Shown piece by piece: positions 1-8,034 of a stretch of 64,000 nucleotides of DNA. The notes under the pieces are model-generated. The model had not been told where the DNA came from. It saw nothing but the letters and a program-made list of their open reading frames with translations, and did not search any database. Position 1 is the stretch's first letter. Each line of letters opens with the position of its first letter. Source of the stretch: Syntrophomonas sp. DTU018 (GTDB lineage Bacteria > Bacillota > Syntrophomonadia > Syntrophomonadales > Syntrophomonadaceae). The stretch covers positions 1 to 64,000 of the forward strand of contig LFSR01000037.1 of the NCBI GenBank assembly GCA_001513155.1, given 5' to 3'. The position numbers and the translations under genes were made by a program.

Positions 1-138
1 TCCTTTTTTATCAAAAACAAATCCCCAATTTTCCTGGGCTGGCCAGTTTGCAAAAGTCTCAAATATCATTATAAGTGATTTAGCTACCACCCTCCCCTTG
101 AAAATACTGGCAGATATGTTTTAACTAATTAAACAAAA

Positions 139-166
139 AAAATAGATCTCCTGCTCTATTTTTACG
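139..166 (-). terminator. Probable terminator of the ABC efflux operon
   Basis: An 8-bp inverted repeat (AAAATAGA at 139-146, TCTATTTT at 155-162) encloses an 8-base loop. Read on the minus strand it is followed by a run of T residues, as a rho-independent terminator would be. It lies about 105 bases past the TetR stop codon. The stem is AT-rich and therefore weak. The rest of 1-269 shows no convincing gene. Confidence 0.45.
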
Positions 167-269
167 GGAAAAACCGCCTAAACCTGTTGACTGGATGATT
201 TTAAGCAAGTTATGAAGAAATACGGCCGCCAGGAACAGATGGATCTAACCTTGCAGGCGGCAGGAAAAG

Positions 270-839
270 CTAGTCCAGGGATAGGTTAAACACAGCCTGG
301 TAAAAGCGGACAAATTGGGTGCAAACTTCTTCAAAGGTCAAGCCATTTTCCAGAATAAAGTCGGGATTGACTACCGCCTGAACAGAAGCCGTTATAATGG
401 CAGTGAAAACCCGCGGATCAATATTGGATATGGGTGAAGCGGGATTACTTTGCAATATGTGGTGGGCAACAACCTGTATTCTTTCGGTACGAAAAGCATT
501 TATTTTTTCCCACAGATGGGGGTAAAGAAGGCGCAGGTCCTCCAGGCTGCGGGGGGAAGTTACGAATTTGCCCTTGTCCAAAAGCTGGGGCAGTATAGTA
601 CCGATTATTTGCTTCAGATCAGCCCCGGAGGCTATTAACTGTTCGAACAGAACCCCCATGCTGGCTAAAAAATCATCGATTACCGCCTCAATAAGGGCTT
701 CTTTACTGGCATAGTAGCGGTACAGGGTGCGTTTACTGACCTGAGCCCGGGCGGACAGTTCATCCATGGTCCAACCTTTAAAGCCCCTTTCCGCCATCAA
801 CTGGCGGGCGGCGGTCATAATGCGCTGTTTAATTCCCAT
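270..839 (-). CDS. TetR/AcrR family transcriptional regulator
   Basis: A 189-aa protein with the TetR layout. The N-terminal helix-turn-helix lies at about residues 8-55, with the recognition region SKRTLYRYYASKEAL, and is followed by a variable helical ligand and dimer domain. The ATG start follows a clear AAGGAG site. It is the last gene of a leftward operon behind a HlyD-type fusion protein, two ABC ATPases and an ABC-2 permease, 15 bases after the permease stop. TetR proteins in this position usually repress their own efflux operon in response to a transported toxic compound. That role is inferred from family and context; the ligand is unknown. Confidence 0.9.
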   Translation of the reverse strand: MGIKQRIMTAARQLMAERGFKGWTMDELSARAQVSKRTLYRYYASKEALIEAVIDDFLASMGVLFEQLIASGADLKQIIGTILPQLLDKGKFVTSPRSLEDLRLLYPHLWEKINAFRTERIQVVAHHILQSNPASPISNIDPRVFTAIITASVQAVVNPDFILENGLTFEEVCTQFVRFYQAVFNLSLD

Positions 840-854
840 AGGCTTCTCCTTTCT

Positions 855-1967
855 CTAAGAAACTACTCTCTTTTTAAACCTGGCCGTACTTACTCCCAGA
901 AATACCAGGGAGAACACCAGCAAAACCGTTACCTGGCCGTACAGGTACTGGAAACCAATCCCTTTCAGCATGATTCCTCTGATAATATCCAGATAGTAGG
1001 TAATCGGAATGAGGCAACTGATGTAATAAATTACCTGGGGCATGGCTTCCCGGGGGAATATGAACCCGGACAGGAGTATGCTGGGCAGCATGACAAAGAA
1101 TGCCATCTGGAAAGCCTGCATTTGGTTTTGAGCTATGTTGGAAATCATCAATCCCAGACCCAAAGAGGCGGTTATGAAAAACAGGGTCAGCAGGTAAAGC
1201 TCCAGCAGGCTTCCCCGTATAGGTACTTGAAAAAATATAGCTCCCACCAGCAAAGCTACCGTGATTTGCAGGTAGCCCAGGGCGATATAGGGGACTATTT
1301 TCCCGATCATCAGCTCAAAAGGCTTAATCGGGGTGACTATCAGCTGTTCCAGGGTGCCCCGTTCCCTTTCCCGGACTATGGCCAGGGCGGTCACGATAAC
1401 CATGGTCATGGTAACGATTATGCCCAGTATAGCCGGCACCATATAGTAAGCGGTGATCCCATCCGGGTTGTACCAGGGGCGCACCCGAATATCGTAAGGG
1501 AGGCTGGCCGAGGGCATTTTTTCGATCAATATCTGCTGGGATTTCAGCAAGCCGATAGAATTGGCAATAGCTATGGCCTGATTGGATACCATATTGTCGC
1601 TGGCATCCACAATCACCTGCACCTGGGCCGGTTCCCCCCGTTTCAAACTGGCAGCGAAGTCAGGAGGATATATAATCCCTGCTTTGGCCTCACCGCTGTC
1701 AATCATCCGGTTGACTTCTTCATAACTGCTGGCGGAGGCTACTATGTCAAAGTAGCCGGAACTGGAGAATGCTTCCGTCAAATCCCGGCTTTCTGCCGAG
1801 AGAGATTGATCAAACACCACGGTGGGAATATGCTTGACCTCGGTTTGGATGGCATAACCAAACAACAGCAGCTGTACCAGGGGTATCATGAAAATAATCC
1901 CCAGGGTCATGCGGTCACGGCGCATCTGGATAAATTCCTTGCGGATAACAGCAGCAATACGATTCAT
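855..1967 (-). CDS. ABC-2 type multidrug transporter permease
   Basis: A 370-aa membrane protein. One transmembrane helix lies at about residues 22-42, followed by a large extracytoplasmic domain to about residue 175, and then a block of five hydrophobic helices. This is the architecture of YbhS/YbhR/YhhJ-type ABC-2 permeases. The motif RERERGTLEQLIVTP just after the second helix is typical of the family. The ATG overlaps the stop of the upstream ATPase gene by 4 bases (ATGA), indicating translational coupling. Only one permease gene is present, so the transporter probably works as a permease homodimer with the two ATPases. Substrate unknown; drug, toxin or lipid export is likely. Confidence 0.92.
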   Translation of the reverse strand: MNRIAAVIRKEFIQMRRDRMTLGIIFMIPLVQLLLFGYAIQTEVKHIPTVVFDQSLSAESRDLTEAFSSSGYFDIVASASSYEEVNRMIDSGEAKAGIIYPPDFAASLKRGEPAQVQVIVDASDNMVSNQAIAIANSIGLLKSQQILIEKMPSASLPYDIRVRPWYNPDGITAYYMVPAILGIIVTMTMVIVTALAIVRERERGTLEQLIVTPIKPFELMIGKIVPYIALGYLQITVALLVGAIFFQVPIRGSLLELYLLTLFFITASLGLGLMISNIAQNQMQAFQMAFFVMLPSILLSGFIFPREAMPQVIYYISCLIPITYYLDIIRGIMLKGIGFQYLYGQVTVLLVFSLVFLGVSTARFKKRVVS

Positions 1968-2884
1968 ACGGGTACCTCGCTTTCCTGGCGTTTAGCCAGA
2001 GCAATGAATACATCATCCAGAGTAGGAGTAATTACCTTGGGCTGTACGCCAATATAAGCAGCCAACTGCTGGATGCAGGACTCATCTTCTGCCAGCACGT
2101 GCAGGCTGGCGCCGTGCACACTGCAGCTTTTAACATAGGGCAGTTTCGACAGATTATCTATTACGCCCAGAGGATCGGGCAGGATCAACTCCAGCAATAT
2201 CCCTTCCAGGGTGGTTTTTTTCAGTTCATCGGGGGAGGCTAAAGCCAGCAGTTTCCCCCGGGAAAAAAAGGCGATCTGGTGGCACCGCTCCGCTTCCTCC
2301 ATAAAATGGGTGGTGACAATAACGGTAGTACCACCGGCAGCCAGGTCCTGGATAATGTTAAAGAATGCCCGGCGGCTGGCGGGACTCACCCCGCTGGTGG
2401 GCTCATCCAGGAAAACCAGTTGGGGATGAGATATTAAAGCACAGCCCAGAGCCAGGCGCTGTTTGAATCCCAGGCTGAGGGTGGCGACCAGTTGATCTTT
2501 TCGTTCCTTCAGCTGAGTCAGTTCTATCATCTCCTGGATTCGCTTGCCCTTGGCAGCACCGGACAAGCTGTAGAGACCGGCATAAAAGTCCAGGTTTTCC
2601 GTTACGGTGAGGTCATCATAAAGGCTGAATTTCTGTGACATGTAGCCGATATGCTGCTTGATGAGCTCATTCTGGGTGGCAATATCGTATCCCAGTACCT
2701 GGCCGGAACCGCTGGTGGGTTCCAGTATGCCGCACAGCATACGCATAGCCGTGGTTTTGCCGGCACCGTTGGGGCCCAAAAAGCCGCATACCTGTCCGGT
2801 AGGAATAGCTAGATTGATTTGGTCCACGGCAGTAAAATTTCCGAAACAGCGAGTGAGATCCTGGGTAATCACCGCATACTCCAT
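1964..2884 (-). CDS. ABC transporter ATP-binding protein (second ATPase)
   Basis: A 306-aa ABC ATPase. It shows Walker A (GPNGAGKTT), a signature loop with an altered motif (LSLGFKQRLALG instead of LSGGQ), Walker B (LVFLDEPTSG) and a conserved switch His in the VTTHFMEEAERC segment. The C-terminal third is the accessory domain common in DrrA/CcmA-like exporters. I place the start at 2884 rather than an upstream ATG at 2893, because GGGAGGG lies 9 bases before 2884 and abuts 2893. The start then lies 1 base beyond the stop of the first ATPase. It presumably pairs with the neighbouring ATPase to drive the permease. Confidence 0.9.
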   Translation of the reverse strand: MEYAVITQDLTRCFGNFTAVDQINLAIPTGQVCGFLGPNGAGKTTAMRMLCGILEPTSGSGQVLGYDIATQNELIKQHIGYMSQKFSLYDDLTVTENLDFYAGLYSLSGAAKGKRIQEMIELTQLKERKDQLVATLSLGFKQRLALGCALISHPQLVFLDEPTSGVSPASRRAFFNIIQDLAAGGTTVIVTTHFMEEAERCHQIAFFSRGKLLALASPDELKKTTLEGILLELILPDPLGVIDNLSKLPYVKSCSVHGASLHVLAEDESCIQQLAAYIGVQPKVITPTLDDVFIALAKRQESEVPV

Positions 2885-2885
2885 A

Positions 2886-3782
2886 TCAATCATCCCTCCC
2901 GGTCATTATCACAAAAAGGTCTTCCATTGCCGGTGAAACCGGCTCGATAACGCCAGCCAGACCGCGGGCAGCCAGGTAGGACTGTACGGCCTTCTGTCCA
3001 CGAGTACCATCCCTGACTACCAGCCGGTATTTATAGCCAAAGAAAGAGGCGTCTTCCACTTCCTCCAGGTTGTCGAAAAGGCGGGGATCCTGACTGGGAA
3101 TACGTACCTCCAGAACCCGCTGGCTGAAGGGTGCCTTCAGATTTTGGGGGGTGTCGCAAGCCAGGATGTGTCCCTGATTTATAAAGGCCACCCGGGTACA
3201 TAATTCCGCTTCATCCATATAGGGAGTAGAAACCATAATGGTCATACCCTGGTGATTCAACTGGTAGAGAATGCGCCAGAAATCCTGACGGGATTGGGGA
3301 TCCACTCCGTAGGTTGGTTCATCCAAAACCAACAGAGCCGGCCGGGTAATCAGGGCGCAGGTTAAAGCCAGCTTCTGTTTCATGCCGCCTGACAGGCTGC
3401 CGGCCAGACGACCGGTAAAGGGCGATAAACCGGTAATTTCCAGAATTTCCTCGGCACGGCTGCGTATAACCTTCCGGGATAGGCTGTAAAGGGAACCGAA
3501 GAATTCTATGTTTTCCCGAACGCTTAAATCCGGGTACAAGCTGAACCGCTGGGGCATATAACCTAAATTTTGCCGGTCAATCTCCCCCGGAGCCTGATCC
3601 ATGATCCAGACCTGGCCTTCATCAGGAGGCATCAGGCCGCAGATAATGCGCATAAGGGTAGTCTTGCCGGCACCATCAGGTCCGATCAGTCCGAAAATGT
3701 CCTGCCGGTTGACCTGCAGGCTGACCCGGTCCAGGGCCTGGATAGAAGAAAATCTTTTGGAAACCTTTTTTACTCTGATCAT
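2886..3782 (-). CDS. ABC transporter ATP-binding protein (first ATPase)
   Basis: A 298-aa ABC ATPase with Walker A (GPDGAGKTTLMR), canonical signature (LSGGMKQKLAL), Walker B (LLVLDEPTYGVD) and a C-terminal extension. The open frame continues 32 codons upstream into the HlyD gene, but the ATG at 3782 is preceded by AGGAG and starts the family-like sequence MIRVKKVSKRF, so the shorter form is preferred. It begins 4 bases past the HlyD stop. Its signature motif is intact whereas the neighbouring ATPase carries a variant, which suggests an asymmetric ATPase pair; that is inference. Confidence 0.92.
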   Translation of the reverse strand: MIRVKKVSKRFSSIQALDRVSLQVNRQDIFGLIGPDGAGKTTLMRIICGLMPPDEGQVWIMDQAPGEIDRQNLGYMPQRFSLYPDLSVRENIEFFGSLYSLSRKVIRSRAEEILEITGLSPFTGRLAGSLSGGMKQKLALTCALITRPALLVLDEPTYGVDPQSRQDFWRILYQLNHQGMTIMVSTPYMDEAELCTRVAFINQGHILACDTPQNLKAPFSQRVLEVRIPSQDPRLFDNLEEVEDASFFGYKYRLVVRDGTRGQKAVQSYLAARGLAGVIEPVSPAMEDLFVIMTGRDD

Positions 3783-3786
3783 GGGT

Positions 3787-4767
3787 TTACTCCTGCAAAA
3801 AGGTAACATCTGCCGGCATACCGGGTTTAAGGATGTTGTCCGGTTCGTCCAGGGAGATTTTGACCGCATATACCACATTGGCTCGTTCTTTTTCCGTCTG
3901 TATGGTTTTGGGAGTGAACTCTCCCTGAGTGGCTATGTGGGAAACGGTTCCGGCAAAGGTGCGGTTACTGCCGCTTACGGTGACCTCCACCGGCTGACCC
4001 AGGTAAATCTTAGGCAAGTCAACAGTGGGGACATAAACCTTAATCCACATGGAACTGAGGTCGGCTACGGTTACTACCGCTGCCCCGGCAGTTACATATT
4101 CACCCGGTTCATAATTGCGGCTTACTACTGTACCATTGAGGGGAGAGATCAGCTTTAAGTCTTCCAGCATGGCTTGGCTGGCCTGCCATACGGCGCGGCT
4201 GCGTTCTACCTCCGCTTGGGCAGCTTCAATGACCGCCGGCCGGCTGCCGGCATGGAGCAGGTTAAGCTGGGATTGAGCTACTTTAAGCTCGGTTTCCGTC
4301 TGCTGCACTTTCAGCTGGGCTTGTTCCAGTTCTTCTTGGGAAAGAGCTCCCGCCTGGAAAAGGGATTCAGCCCGGGATAAATCCTGGCGGGCTTTCTGCA
4401 GGACAGTTTCTTTAAAAGACACCTGAGCAGCAGCGGCTTCAATTTCCTGCTGGCGGGATCCGTCCAAAAGATCATTCAGCTTGGCCTCGGCGGCAGTTAC
4501 CCCCAGAGCATCCCGCTCCGCCTGGGCTACCAGATCACTGCGGTAAAGCTGGGCGATCAGCTGTCCGGCGCTGACGGTATCGCCTTCCTGGACCGCTATA
4601 GTCTCCAGGGTGCCGCTGAGGCGAGCAGTCACGTTTACGGTGGTGGCTTCAATGGTACCGGTGGCTTTGATAGTATCCGGCTGGGTTGACCGGTAATAGG
4701 TGTACCCCCAATATCCCAACCCAGCTATGAGCAACACTGCGACTACAGCCCGAGCCTTTTTTTTCAT
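3787..4767 (-). CDS. HlyD/MacA-type membrane fusion (periplasmic adaptor-like) protein
   Basis: A 326-aa protein with one N-terminal membrane anchor (about residues 5-25). A split biotinyl/lipoyl-like domain follows (TGTIEATTVNVTARLSGTL ... LISPLNGTVVSRNYEPGEYV), interrupted by a long coiled-coil hairpin at about residues 85-190, then a beta-barrel region. It is the first gene of the efflux operon, with a strong GGAGAGGAG site before its ATG. In a Gram-positive cell such proteins link the ABC pump to the outer face of the membrane or cell wall. Residue composition and motif order fit the YbhG/HlyD family well. Confidence 0.92.
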   Translation of the reverse strand: MKKKARAVVAVLLIAGLGYWGYTYYRSTQPDTIKATGTIEATTVNVTARLSGTLETIAVQEGDTVSAGQLIAQLYRSDLVAQAERDALGVTAAEAKLNDLLDGSRQQEIEAAAAQVSFKETVLQKARQDLSRAESLFQAGALSQEELEQAQLKVQQTETELKVAQSQLNLLHAGSRPAVIEAAQAEVERSRAVWQASQAMLEDLKLISPLNGTVVSRNYEPGEYVTAGAAVVTVADLSSMWIKVYVPTVDLPKIYLGQPVEVTVSGSNRTFAGTVSHIATQGEFTPKTIQTEKERANVVYAVKISLDEPDNILKPGMPADVTFLQE

Positions 4768-4785
4768 AAACGATCTCCTCTCCCT

Positions 4786-4826
4786 AGGTAAACTGGATAC
4801 ATGATAATAGCTTACTTAGTTTACCT
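4786..4826 (-). promoter_or_regulatory. Candidate operator/promoter of the efflux operon
   Basis: A perfect 9-bp inverted repeat (AGGTAAACT at 4786-4794, AGTTTACCT at 4818-4826) sits 19 bases upstream of the HlyD start. On the minus strand a weak promoter (TTAAGG, 17 bases, TATCAT) lies between and over the arms. A TetR dimer binding here would block the operon, which ends with its own TetR gene. The spacing between arms (23 bases) is wider than most TetR operators, so the assignment is tentative. Confidence 0.35.
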
Positions 4827-4890
4827 TAATAATAGTACCTGGCAGGGGTTTAAGGCAATACTTTTTTATCCTTTCCCAGGGCAGATAAAG

Positions 4891-4896
4891 TATAAT
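4891..4896 (+). promoter_or_regulatory. Candidate -10 box for the MBL hydrolase gene
   Basis: A perfect TATAAT lies 36 bases upstream of the TTG start of the WalJ-like gene. No good -35 hexamer is found 16-18 bases upstream, so this is a partial promoter match. Confidence 0.35.
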
Positions 4897-4931
4897 GGAG
4901 CAGAAGGATTTACATAGATGGAGGAGCAGTT

Positions 4932-5711
4932 TTGCAGGTACATGTTTTAGCCAGCGGCAGTACCGGCAATGCGGTATTGCTGAAGTTCGGACCAACCCGG
5001 CTGCTGGTGGATGCCGGCATCAGTGCTCGCAGAATTGAGCGGGGACTGGCCGAGCTGGGCATTCGAGCAGCGGATCTGGACGGTATTTTAATAACCCATG
5101 AGCACCGGGATCACATTAATGGCCTGGATGTACTGGTCAGGCGCCATCAGATACCAGTTTATGCCCGGGAGAAAACCTGGGAATACATACCTTGTCTCCA
5201 TCGCTTGCCGCTGCACTGCTGTAATTCCTTCCAGGGTGCCTTTGAAATAAAAGGAGTATGGATAGAGCCTTTTTCTACCTCTCACGATGCGGCTGATCCG
5301 GTCGGATTTGCTTTTTCCTATGGTAAGAAGCGCTGTGTCCTGGCTACCGACCTGGGGGTGGTTACCCCCGAGGTGGAGAATGCCCTGCACAATGCCCAGG
5401 TGGTGATTTTAGAGTCCAACCACGATTTGGAAATGCTGCACCGGGGGCCTTATCCTCCTTATTTGAAGCAGCGCATTCGCAGCAATAAAGGGCACCTGTC
5501 CAATCATGACGCCGGCAAGGTACTGAGCCGGCTGAAACGCAGTGAAACCATGCATGTGTTCCTGGCTCACTTGAGCCAGCAGAACAATGATCCTCTCCTG
5601 GCCAAGAAAACGGTATCTTATTTTCTCTCCAAGGCAGGATGCCAAATAGGAGACGAAGTAGTACTCCATCTCACTTTCCCGGATCAAACCGCCAGCCTAG
5701 TGTCCAAGTAA
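4932..5711 (+). CDS. walJ: MBL-fold metallo-hydrolase, WalJ/YycJ-like
   Basis: A 259-aa metallo-beta-lactamase-fold protein. The metal-binding motif THEHRDH is at about residue 56, later ligands are in the HDAADPVGF and LATDLGVVTPE segments, and a conserved HLSNHDAGKVLSRL stretch and C-terminal HLSQQNNDP follow. This matches YycJ/WalJ proteins, proposed to act as DNA exonucleases that link cell division and replication or mismatch repair in Firmicutes. The TTG start is supported by GGAGG 5-6 bases upstream. It stands alone here, not in the walRKHIJ operon found in Bacillus. Symbol assigned by family resemblance. Confidence 0.82.
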   Translation: MQVHVLASGSTGNAVLLKFGPTRLLVDAGISARRIERGLAELGIRAADLDGILITHEHRDHINGLDVLVRRHQIPVYAREKTWEYIPCLHRLPLHCCNSFQGAFEIKGVWIEPFSTSHDAADPVGFAFSYGKKRCVLATDLGVVTPEVENALHNAQVVILESNHDLEMLHRGPYPPYLKQRIRSNKGHLSNHDAGKVLSRLKRSETMHVFLAHLSQQNNDPLLAKKTVSYFLSKAGCQIGDEVVLHLTFPDQTASLVSK

Positions 5712-5826
5712 AAAAGCCATTCTCATGAAGTCTTCATATCAATCATTGCTGTGAAAATAGTCTTGTGTCATTGCTGTGAAAACGGCTTCCCTAGTATGTC
5801 ATGGCTGGGATAATAGCTCCCAATTG

Positions 5827-6146
5827 TGTCATTGCGAGCGCGTAGCGCGTGGCAATCTCCAACGGGGAGACAGATAGACGAATGAGATTGCCGCGCCCCT
5901 TTCAGGGGCTCGCAATGACATATAAGAGGACTTTTCATTCATCGTGGCCTGTGCTTCACGTGATAATTGCGAGCGCGTAGCGCGTGGCAATCTCCGTGGC
6001 AACTAACGGTGCGAGTTAACAGATCGCCACGTCGCTTCGCTCCTCGCGATGACATAACCAAAAGCCCATCATATGTGTCATTGCGAGGCACGAAGTGCCG
6101 TGGCAATCTCGAACGTACAACTATTAATAAGCTTTTTGACACGCTG
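5827..6146. repeat. Array of five palindromic modules plus the right end of the small mobile element
   Basis: The 480-base gap between two convergent genes holds five copies of a 29-37 bp imperfect palindrome with core ATTGCGAG ... GGCAATCTC: 5827-5859 (+), 5884-5920 (inverted), 5966-5994 (+), 6022-6054 (inverted, GATCGCCAC variant) and 6076-6110 (+). The last is followed by the conserved tail ATTAATAAGCTTTTTGACACGCTG (in two overlapping parts, 6123-6140 and 6135-6146), which also ends the elements at 28103-28256 and 39273-39442. The linker at 5938-5965 (GTGCTTCA, GTGATAAT) is shared with the 39273-39442 copy. No open frame here looks real; the frames crossing the array are translations of the repeat. 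Confidence 0.9.
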
Positions 6147-6175
6147 AGAGAACCCGGATTCCTCCGAGTTCTCTC
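6146..6175 (-). terminator. Stem-loop after the sod gene, abutting the element end
   Basis: An inverted repeat (GAGAGAAC and CGGA, then TCCG and GTTCTCTC) lies 20 bases beyond the sod stop and would fold as the 3' stem-loop of that leftward gene. On the minus strand it is followed directly by the terminal sequence CAGCGTGTCAAAAAGC of the small mobile element, the same arrangement seen behind pyrG and the M23 peptidase gene. Confidence 0.6.
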
Positions 6176-6194
6176 TCACGCTGCTGAATTGGTT

Positions 6195-6788
6195 TTAACG
6201 AGCGGCGGAAAATCGTTTTTCCGCAACCTCCCAGTTAACTATGTTCCACCAGGCATTTATCCATTCAGCACGGCGGTTTTGATATTTGAGATAATAAGCA
6301 TGTTCCCAAACATCGAGAATGAGCAGGGGAACTATGCCCCAGACGGTTAAATCCTGGTGTTTTTCCACCTGGGTAATCAACAACTTACTTAACTGGGGTT
6401 GCCAGCCCAGGACTGCCCAGCCCGATCCTTCCACTGCTCCCGCCGCAGCGCTGAACTGTTTCTGGAAAGCCTCAAAACTGCCAAAATCCTTTTCAATTTG
6501 CTGCAGCAGTTCGCCGCCGGGCTTGCCGGAACTCTTCGGGGTCATATTTTCCCAGAACAGGGTGTGCAGGACATGACCGGAACCGTGGAAAGCCAGCTCT
6601 TTCTCCCAATGCTTGATAAGGGAAAAATCGCCTTTTTCCCGGGCTTCGGCCAGTTTGGCCAGAGCATTGTTCAGGCCATCAACATAAGCCTTATGGTGCA
6701 GGTCGTGATGGATGCGAACCGTCTGTTCATCATAGTACGGTTCCAGAGCATCGTAAGCATAGGGCAATTCGGGAAGAGTAAAATTCAT
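6195..6788 (-). CDS. sodA: Superoxide dismutase, Fe/Mn type
   Basis: A 197-aa protein of normal length for iron/manganese superoxide dismutase, which converts superoxide to oxygen and hydrogen peroxide in the cytoplasm. It has the N-terminal helical hairpin with HHDLHHKAYVDGLN, the second His in FHGSGHVLHTLFWENM, and the C-terminal metal motif DVWEHAYYLKYQNRR with Asp and His ligands. Metal choice cannot be settled by eye. It is transcribed alone, leftward, and the gene downstream on the other side is convergent. In an anaerobe it would serve protection during brief oxygen exposure. Confidence 0.95.
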   Translation of the reverse strand: MNFTLPELPYAYDALEPYYDEQTVRIHHDLHHKAYVDGLNNALAKLAEAREKGDFSLIKHWEKELAFHGSGHVLHTLFWENMTPKSSGKPGGELLQQIEKDFGSFEAFQKQFSAAAGAVEGSGWAVLGWQPQLSKLLITQVEKHQDLTVWGIVPLLILDVWEHAYYLKYQNRRAEWINAWWNIVNWEVAEKRFSAAR

Positions 6789-6851
6789 GCTTTCACCTCA
6801 ATTCTTTTGCCTAACATTGTGGGCACTGATTGCAGCACCTACTTATTTATT

Positions 6852-7733
6852 TTAAATGTTTTCTGCTAATTCATTAAGCCGTTGAGCGATGGTCAGAAGT
6901 TCTTCAATACTGGCGGAAATCTCCTGACTGGCAGCCGCCTGTTCTTCAGATGCCTGTACGGTTGCCATGGAGCTTTCCCTGGCAATGCTTATTTTTTCTT
7001 CAATTATTCTGGTCAGCTTGCCTATTCCCTCTGCCGTTTGTTTGGAGGATTCCGAAAGTTTGCGAATCTCTTCCGCAACCACGCCAAAACCCCGACCGGC
7101 ATCACCGGCGCGGGCAGCCTCTATAGCAGCATTCAGTCCCAGCATTTTGGTCTGATCGGCAATGCTTTTTATACTGGCCAGAATAGTGATAATTTCACTG
7201 GCTGACTGCTGAATGTCGGCGATATGTTCATTTAGTCTTTGTTCGCTGGCATTAATGCTGGCAGCACTGGAAGCGGTTTGCTGTATAGCTGCGGAGATTT
7301 CTGTCAAACCGTTGGCAAATGAAGTTGCCATCTCCTTTACAGCTTCCGCATTGTGGCGGGTGATTACCATGTCAAAAGTGCCAATCACTTCGCCGGTATC
7401 GTCATCAAAAATGGGGAAACAGCTTACCCGCAGAGGCAGCCCGTATACCTCGGCTCCTAGTTCCACGACAAAAGGCTGGCGGGATTCAATGACATAGTCA
7501 GCTGCCCCGCCCTTGGCAAAGGGCTGTCCAGGTTTGACAAAAGAAACCCGGTTCAAAGGATCAATTTTCATTAAAAATTTTTCCCGGTCAGTAGCATAAA
7601 AACCCACGGTACGATCAGTAAACAAGGCGGCCATCTTAGGAAGTATCGTGAGGAAACTCTTGTACAGCTTGCTGTTAAGTTCTACTCCAATGTCCTCCAC
7701 GGCTATCTGGTCGTAAATAGTGTATTTCTCTAT
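6852..7733 (-). CDS. Soluble methyl-accepting chemotaxis-type signalling protein
   Basis: A cytoplasmic chemoreceptor without transmembrane segments. The N-terminal 120 residues form a small sensory-type domain (with [20 protein letters not shown]). The rest is the MCP signalling coiled coil with the conserved hairpin tip [16 protein letters not shown] and [12 protein letters not shown]. Size and layout resemble small soluble receptors such as Bacillus YfmS. A GTG at 7700 would give 282 aa but has no ribosome-binding site. The frame is open back to a stop at 7749-7751, and TAGGAG lies 9 bases before an ATA codon at 7733, giving 293 aa starting ATA-GAG-AAA. I give the longer span, with the start uncertain. 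The signal and the partner CheA are not in this window. Confidence 0.8.
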   Translation of the reverse strand: MEKYTIYDQIAVEDIGVELNSKLYKSFLTILPKMAALFTDRTVGFYATDREKFLMKIDPLNRVSFVKPGQPFAKGGAADYVIESRQPFVVELGAEVYGLPLRVSCFPIFDDDTGEVIGTFDMVITRHNAEAVKEMATSFANGLTEISAAIQQTASSAASINASEQRLNEHIADIQQSASEIITILASIKSIADQTKMLGLNAAIEAARAGDAGRGFGVVAEEIRKLSESSKQTAEGIGKLTRIIEEKISIARESSMATVQASEEQAAASQEISASIEELLTIAQRLNELAENI

Positions 7734-7857
7734 GTGCTTATTCTCCTATACTGCCGTTTTTTTATTTTTTTACCTTTATTCGCCTGATACCTGTCAGAAT
7801 CCTCTAAAAAATTACAGCAATAGGGTGATTTTTCCCGGCGGGCCAATTGCAGGCATG

Positions 7858-8034
7858 TTAAGGCAAGATGTCATAACCGAGCAATCCTGTAAGAGAGAAA
7901 CCGTCATCAATCCAAGCAGCGGTGAACCAGGTATCCCCGCTGAGGATGAAAAGGACGATAGCTGCAGAAAAGCTGATGAATATAATTATAATCAGCCACA
8001 GGATTATGCGCTTCATCTGCCTGTCACTGGGCAT
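7858..8034 (-). CDS. Small membrane protein, 58 aa
   Basis: A short open frame of 58 codons read leftward directly after the HAAS/DUF1700 gene, overlapping its last codons by 11 bases. Its ATG at 8034 is preceded by GGAGG with good spacing. The product has a charged N-terminus (MPSDRQMKR), one strongly hydrophobic helix at residues 9-31 and a short mixed tail ending GYDILP. I do not recognise a family. Coupling to the HAAS gene suggests the two are co-translated and may act together in the membrane; this is inference. Confidence 0.6.
   Translation of the reverse strand: MPSDRQMKRIILWLIIIIFISFSAAIVLFILSGDTWFTAAWIDDGFSLTGLLGYDILP

Noticed and set aside
195-268. 25-codon frame and a TTGACT/TTATGA promoter-like pair near the left edge
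   Set aside because: They point into the antisense strand of the TetR gene and have no supporting context.
1122-2057. 311-codon open frame opposite the permease gene
   Set aside because: Composition is rich in Gly, Gln and His with no recognisable domain, and it lies fully antisense to a clear ABC-2 permease.
5827-6110. CRISPR array
   Set aside because: Modules alternate in orientation, spacers are partly shared with other loci and unequal in length, and no cas gene is present.
5967-6350. Open frames of 60-130 codons crossing the repeat array
   Set aside because: They translate the palindromic modules in different frames (SPRRFAPRDD-type peptides), have no ribosome-binding site, and run into the sod gene on the other strand.
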